Positions 6,031-8,442 of a DNA stretch of 8,442 bases are shown here, one piece after another. The position numbers and the translations under genes were made by a program. The notes beneath the pieces were generated by a model. That model ran no database searches, was not told the origin of the DNA, and saw only the letters and a list, made by a program, of their open reading frames with translations. Origin of the DNA: Chloroflexota bacterium (GTDB taxonomy: Bacteria; Chloroflexota; Dehalococcoidia; Lucifugimonadales; Australimonadaceae); the NCBI GenBank assembly GCA_028875085.1, contig JAPPFU010000257.1, forward strand, positions 1-8,442, in the 5' to 3' direction. Each line of letters opens with the position of its first letter. Position 1 is the first letter of the stretch.

Positions 6031-7173
6031 ATGGGCGACCTGGTGCTCATCATCTTCTTCGCATGGCTGCTGGGCTCGCTGCTGATGGTGGCGGTCAACG
6101 CGCTGATGCGCATCCCCCGTATGCGGCGGCCCGTCGCCATTGTGCTCGTCTACATCGCCCTCATCATCCTGGTCGCCATCCTCGCGCTGGTCATCATCCC
6201 GTCGGCGGTCGATCAGACGGTTGACCTGTTCGACCGCGTGCCGGATTACCTGGAGCGCATCCCGGGTTGGCTGACGGCCATCGACGACTTTGCCCTGGGC
6301 TTCGGCGTGCAGTTGGACCTGGCGAACCGCTACGAACTCGGTTCGACCGAGGACATCCTGACCACGGCAACGGCGTGGGCGACGGACAACGCCGGGGTCA
6401 TCTTCCAATCGGCGGTGTCGACGCTGTTCGCCGTCGGCTTGATCATCGCGCTGTCCTTCTACGTGGTGCTGGACGGCGGGCGGCGGGTAAACGAGGCGCT
6501 GACGGTGCTGCCGCCGAATGCAGAGGCGGAGGTGCGGTTGGTGATGGCCACCTTTAACCGCGCTTTCCACGGCTACATCCGCGGGATGTTCTTCGTCTCC
6601 GCCATTTACGGCGTCGGCGTTGCTGGGGTGATGTACGGCACCGGCTTGCCGGCGGCGCTGCCGAGCGCCATCCTGGCGAGTTTGCTGCTGGCGGTGCCCT
6701 TCATCGGCGACTGGCTGGCGCTGGGGCTGCCGCTGCTCATCGCCATAGCGGCGGGCGACTTCGTCACGGTGATAATCGTGCTGGGGGCGCTGCTGTTCAT
6801 TCAGCAGGTGATGCTGAACCTGCTCACGCCGCGCATCTTGGGCCAAGCGGTGCAGATGCCGGCGGGGTTGGTCATCGTGTCGGTGGTGGTGGGGGCGCGG
6901 CTCATCGGGATACCGGGCGCCCTGCTCGGCGTTCCTGCGGGCGCGTTCATCTACTCGCTGGCCGTGGTCTACGGCAACCGCGTCAAGTCGCGCCGCGCGG
7001 CGGCGGCGCGGGCGGCGGCAGCGGAAGCGGAGTCTGTATGGACGCCGCCGGATGATGAGACGCCCAGGACGGGCAGGGCTGCGCCGGGGCCTAGCGACAC
7101 GGTGGGCGGGGCGTATCCCATACCGCCGCAGCGGGGCCGCGCGCGAGGGGAGCGGCGGCCTACGGAAGAGTAA
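6031..7173 (+). CDS. AI-2E/PerM-family (UPF0118) membrane protein
   Basis: As read, 380 residues from ATG 6031. The family comprises polytopic inner-membrane proteins, named for a proposed autoinducer-2 exporter but including ion and antiporter roles. Hydrophobic segments fall near 2-22, 35-57, 130-148, 186-207, 211-240, 243-262 and 278-314, with the long extracytoplasmic stretch about 58-125 typical of the family. The conserved C-terminal half is clear: AVPFIGDWLA (221-230), QQVMLNLLTPRILGQAVQMP (258-277) and GIPGALLGVPAGA (293-305). The tail 318-380 is hydrophilic, Arg/Pro/Ala-rich and not conserved in my recollection. ATG 6031 falls inside the second membrane segment region and lacks a good ribosome site, so the true start is probably ATG 5940 with a one-base frameshift. 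The stop overlaps the convergent lipoprotein gene by 14 bp. The transported substrate cannot be assigned. Confidence 0.88.
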   Translation: MGDLVLIIFFAWLLGSLLMVAVNALMRIPRMRRPVAIVLVYIALIILVAILALVIIPSAVDQTVDLFDRVPDYLERIPGWLTAIDDFALGFGVQLDLANRYELGSTEDILTTATAWATDNAGVIFQSAVSTLFAVGLIIALSFYVVLDGGRRVNEALTVLPPNAEAEVRLVMATFNRAFHGYIRGMFFVSAIYGVGVAGVMYGTGLPAALPSAILASLLLAVPFIGDWLALGLPLLIAIAAGDFVTVIIVLGALLFIQQVMLNLLTPRILGQAVQMPAGLVIVSVVVGARLIGIPGALLGVPAGAFIYSLAVVYGNRVKSRRAAAARAAAAEAESVWTPPDDETPRTGRAAPGPSDTVGGAYPIPPQRGRARGERRPTEE

Positions 7174-7600
7174 CGGGCGTCTGCGGCGTCTCGGCGCTCG
7201 TGTCCAGCAGCGCCCAGGCGAGCACGTGCCCCTCCTTGACCGAGAAGAGGTCCGCGCCGATGGGCAGCGGCTCCCAAGCCGCCAAATTCTCGTTCCAGAC
7301 AAAGGTCAGCCAGAAGTAGGGCGATTCGCCTGGCGTCCCCAGGATGGCGTTGACGAAGTGCGAGCGGTATTGCGGATACCACTCCGACTCCACCTGCCCA
7401 TCCGTGGCCAGTTCGAGGAACTCGTAGCCGTCCGTGCCCTTGGGTATCTCCACGTCGCGGAACCAACGCGCCTCGCCTCGCTGCTCCACCAGCAGCGAGG
7501 CGCTGATGGATTGCGCAGGTTCGTCGCCGGATGAGCAGGCCGCCAGAGCCAGCCCCACCGCCAATAGGAGAAGCGGCGCGAGGAAGGCGCTAGCGCGCAT
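7160..7600 (-). CDS. Small lipoprotein with DUF4430/transcobalamin-C-like domain
   Basis: The predicted protein has 146 residues. The N-terminus is a lipoprotein signal: MRASAF, a hydrophobic core at 6-19 and lipobox L19-A20-A21-C22, so Cys22 would be lipidated and the rest exposed outside the membrane. The mature part resembles the DUF4430 domain related to the C-terminal domain of transcobalamin: VEIPKGTDGYEFLE (50-63), YRSHFVNAILG (78-88), YFWLTFVWNEN (95-105), then IGADLFSVKEGHVLAWAL (114-131), close to the family's Gad..v..GD.v.w pattern. VWNEN replaces the usual vNG. The start codon lies inside the last codons of the S-component gene (11-bp overlap), so the two are translationally coupled and the protein is probably its ligand-capture partner. 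A cobalamin-type ligand is inferred from the domain family. Residues 33-43 are encoded by a perfect 12-bp hairpin. Confidence 0.78.
   Translation of the reverse strand: MRASAFLAPLLLLAVGLALAACSSGDEPAQSISASLLVEQRGEARWFRDVEIPKGTDGYEFLELATDGQVESEWYPQYRSHFVNAILGTPGESPYFWLTFVWNENLAAWEPLPIGADLFSVKEGHVLAWALLDTSAETPQTPVTLP
7474..7502 (-). repeat. Perfect 12-bp inverted repeat with 5-nt loop inside the lipoprotein gene
   Basis: Arms CGCCTCGCTGCT (7474-7485) and AGCAGCGAGGCG (7491-7502) are exact complements around CCACC. The sense transcript of the lipoprotein would form a very stable stem about 100 nt after the start codon. There is no T-run. It is the longest perfect hairpin I found in the window. 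Confidence 0.75.
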
Positions 7601-8216
7601 CAGGCGCTAGCCGCCTCGCGGCAAGCACCAGCGGCGGGCCGAACAGAGTGAAGAAGACGAGGTTGCCGCTCACGTGTGCCGCCATGAAGAAGAGCGCGCC
7701 GGGGTTGGTCAGCGCCGTCCATACCCAGCCGGACACGCTCGCGCCGCTCCCCGCCATGCCCGCCCAGAAGATGCCGGTGTAGACGTTGGTCGCTACGTCG
7801 TAGGCCACGGTGGCGGCAAGCGCGGAGCAAGCGAACGCCGCCCACGCGGCGCCAGGCCCCAAGCGCACCCGCTCCGGCGGCACGATGCGCCGCACGACCG
7901 CCCCGGCGAGGGCGTAGCCGACCTCCGCCGCCATCAGCGTTGCCAGCAGGGGCGCGGGCGCGTAACCGAAGGGGTTGGCCTGGCCGTAGACGAACCACGC
8001 GGCGACGGCGACGGTCGCGCCCCTGCGCACGCCGAGCGTGTAGCCCGCGACGAACACGAGCAGGTCGAACAGCTTGACGTTGGGGATGGCGGTCAGCGCG
8101 TAGTTGGAGGCGAGGATCGCGGCGACGAACGCGGCGGGCAACACCGCCTCACCGACGACGATGCGCCGCCAGTCGGGCGCTCGGCGGGCGGCTATGGTTC
8201 GCGCTAGCGTGCTCAT
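7590..8216 (-). CDS. ECF-type transporter S-component (substrate-specificity membrane protein)
   Basis: The predicted protein has 208 residues and about six membrane segments (near 20-42, 48-63, 64-80, 88-109, 121-145 and 172-199). S-components bind a vitamin or metal in the membrane and work with an energising module (EcfT plus two ATPases). NVKLFDLLVFVAGYTLGVRRG (46-66), the ANPFGYAPAPLLATLMAAEVGY segment (80-101) with its conserved-looking loop, and YDVATNVYTG (139-148) resemble ECF S-component patterns. I chose ATG 8216 because GGAGAA lies just before it and the in-frame extension upstream to 8423 is Arg/Pro-rich and crosses the promoter region. The lipoprotein gene starts within the last 11 bp. 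No EcfA or EcfT gene is in view, so it would need a shared module. Substrate by association: a corrinoid, moderate confidence. GGCGCTAGC occurs twice at the gene junction (7586-7594, 7603-7611). Confidence 0.75.
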   Translation of the reverse strand: MSTLARTIAARRAPDWRRIVVGEAVLPAAFVAAILASNYALTAIPNVKLFDLLVFVAGYTLGVRRGATVAVAAWFVYGQANPFGYAPAPLLATLMAAEVGYALAGAVVRRIVPPERVRLGPGAAWAAFACSALAATVAYDVATNVYTGIFWAGMAGSGASVSGWVWTALTNPGALFFMAAHVSGNLVFFTLFGPPLVLAARRLAPDAR

Positions 8217-8232
8217 CGCGTTCTCCGCAAGG

Positions 8233-8252
8233 CGCGGCCCACGCGGGCCGCG
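8233..8252 (-). repeat. 8-bp GC hairpin in the leader of the S-component gene
   Basis: CGCGGCCC (8233-8240), ACGC, GGGCCGCG (8245-8252) form a perfect 8-bp stem with a 4-base loop. It lies within the predicted ~42-nt leader of the S-component mRNA, a few bases upstream of its GGAGAA ribosome site. It could influence translation initiation. The leader is far too short for a cobalamin riboswitch. Confidence 0.55.
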
Positions 8253-8264
8253 GCTCGGCAGCAA

Positions 8265-8270
8265 GTGTAG
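8265..8270 (-). promoter_or_regulatory. Candidate -10 element for the S-component/lipoprotein operon
   Basis: TACACT on the minus strand (8270 to 8265) predicts a start near 8258 and a leader of about 42 nt. The same hexamer is used in front of the flavoprotein gene at 3852. Its -35 zone (about 8288-8293) coincides with the opposite strand's -10. Confidence 0.45.
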
Positions 8271-8288
8271 CCTAACGCCGGGGCGGGG

Positions 8289-8294
8289 TATAGT
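8289..8294 (+). promoter_or_regulatory. Candidate -10 element for the RNase H-like gene
   Basis: TATAGT predicts a start near 8301 and a leader of about 46 nt ending in a strong ribosome site AAGGAG (8332-8337). No good -35 is visible; the -35 zone is taken up by the opposing -10 at 8265-8270. Confidence 0.45.
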
Positions 8295-8346
8295 GGAGCG
8301 GAGGCGTGTCGTGCAGGCACGCCGACCCTCGAAGGAGCGTGAAGGC

Positions 8347-8442
8347 GTGAGCACGGTTGACTTCCTCGTGTTGGACGTGGAGACGGCGGGCGGCATGTGG
8401 CGCGACTTCCCCGTCGGCTTCAACCTGCTGTTCGCCGGGCTG
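8347..8442 (+). CDS. Start of an RNase H-like / 3'-5' exonuclease-type protein (cut by right edge)
   Basis: Only the first 32 codons are present. GTG 8347 follows AAGGAG by 9 bp, a well-placed ribosome site; the earlier GTG at 8339 meets a TGA after two codons and is not a start. The N-terminus is VSTVDFLVLDVETAGG. The hydrophobic strand followed by D-x-E-T matches motif I of DEDD exonucleases and related RNase H-like nucleases, where the Asp and Glu bind the catalytic metal. Which subfamily it belongs to cannot be told without the rest. It is divergent from the S-component gene. Confidence 0.65.
   Translation, partial: MSTVDFLVLDVETAGGMWRDFPVGFNLLFAGL

Noticed and set aside
5962..7302. 446-codon minus-strand open frame opposite the AI-2E-family gene
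   Set aside because: Arg/Gln/His-rich low-complexity translation, antisense to a family-typical membrane protein.
8217..8270. Cobalamin riboswitch upstream of the S-component
   Set aside because: The predicted leader is only about 42 nt and has a single 8-bp hairpin, too small for the cobalamin riboswitch fold.
8217..8423. In-frame N-terminal extension of the S-component
   Set aside because: It is Arg/Pro-rich, antisense to the RNase H-like gene and covers the divergent promoter region; ATG 8216 has a ribosome site.
1..8442. tRNA, rRNA, CRISPR arrays, insertion sequences
   Set aside because: No cloverleaf-like or rRNA sequence, no regularly spaced repeats and no transposase motif were seen on either strand.

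Overview
The window is high-GC (roughly two thirds G+C by eye), densely coding bacterial DNA. The SecA fragment has features I associate with Chloroflexota SecA proteins (DEVDNILIDEARTPLIISGPA-type helicase segment, QHEASYLYEP and NNEFGFDYLR segments). The mix of a geranylgeranyl-reductase-family flavoprotein, a soluble polyprenol-phosphate mannosyltransferase and an ECF S-component beside a DUF4430-like lipoprotein also fits a Chloroflexota genome, perhaps Dehalococcoidia-like. That placement is inference. I see no mobile element, CRISPR array, tRNA or rRNA.

Layout. (1) 1-1917, minus: the first 639 codons of secA, running off the left edge. (2) 1918-1981: a compact divergent promoter region. 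(3) 1982-3783, plus: a two-gene unit of an aldo/keto reductase and a 6PGDH-like NAD(P)-dependent oxidoreductase with a DUF1932-type C-terminus. (4) 3784-3881: an intergenic region with a 16-bp AT-rich palindrome between candidate -35 and -10 elements. (5) 3882-5800, plus: a geranylgeranyl-reductase-family flavoprotein and, 2 bp later, a polyprenol-phosphate mannose synthase. (6) 5801-5939: an intergenic region with a candidate promoter and a small inverted repeat. (7) 5940-7173, plus: an AI-2E/PerM-family membrane protein whose first membrane segment lies in a different frame from the rest, so a one-base frameshift is likely near 6015. (8) 7160-8216, minus: an ECF-type S-component and an overlapping small lipoprotein with a DUF4430-like domain, plausibly a corrinoid (B12-type) uptake pair. 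(9) 8217-8346: a second divergent promoter region. (10) 8347-8442, plus: the start of an RNase H-like/3'-5' exonuclease-type gene, cut by the right edge.

How the genes may work together. The flavoprotein and mannosyltransferase look translationally coupled and could make a partly saturated polyprenyl-phosphate mannose donor for extracytoplasmic glycosylation. The lipoprotein could capture a cobalamin-like ligand for the S-component, but no ECF energising subunits are in the window. Both divergent intergenic regions share one geometry: two opposed -10-like hexamers 14-18 bp apart, each lying in the other's -35 zone.

Nothing here is clearly a wholly new system. The best leads are the reductase/mannosyltransferase pair, the palindromic operator in front of it, the lipoprotein/S-component pair with its unusual internal 12-bp hairpin, and the AI-2E frameshift.
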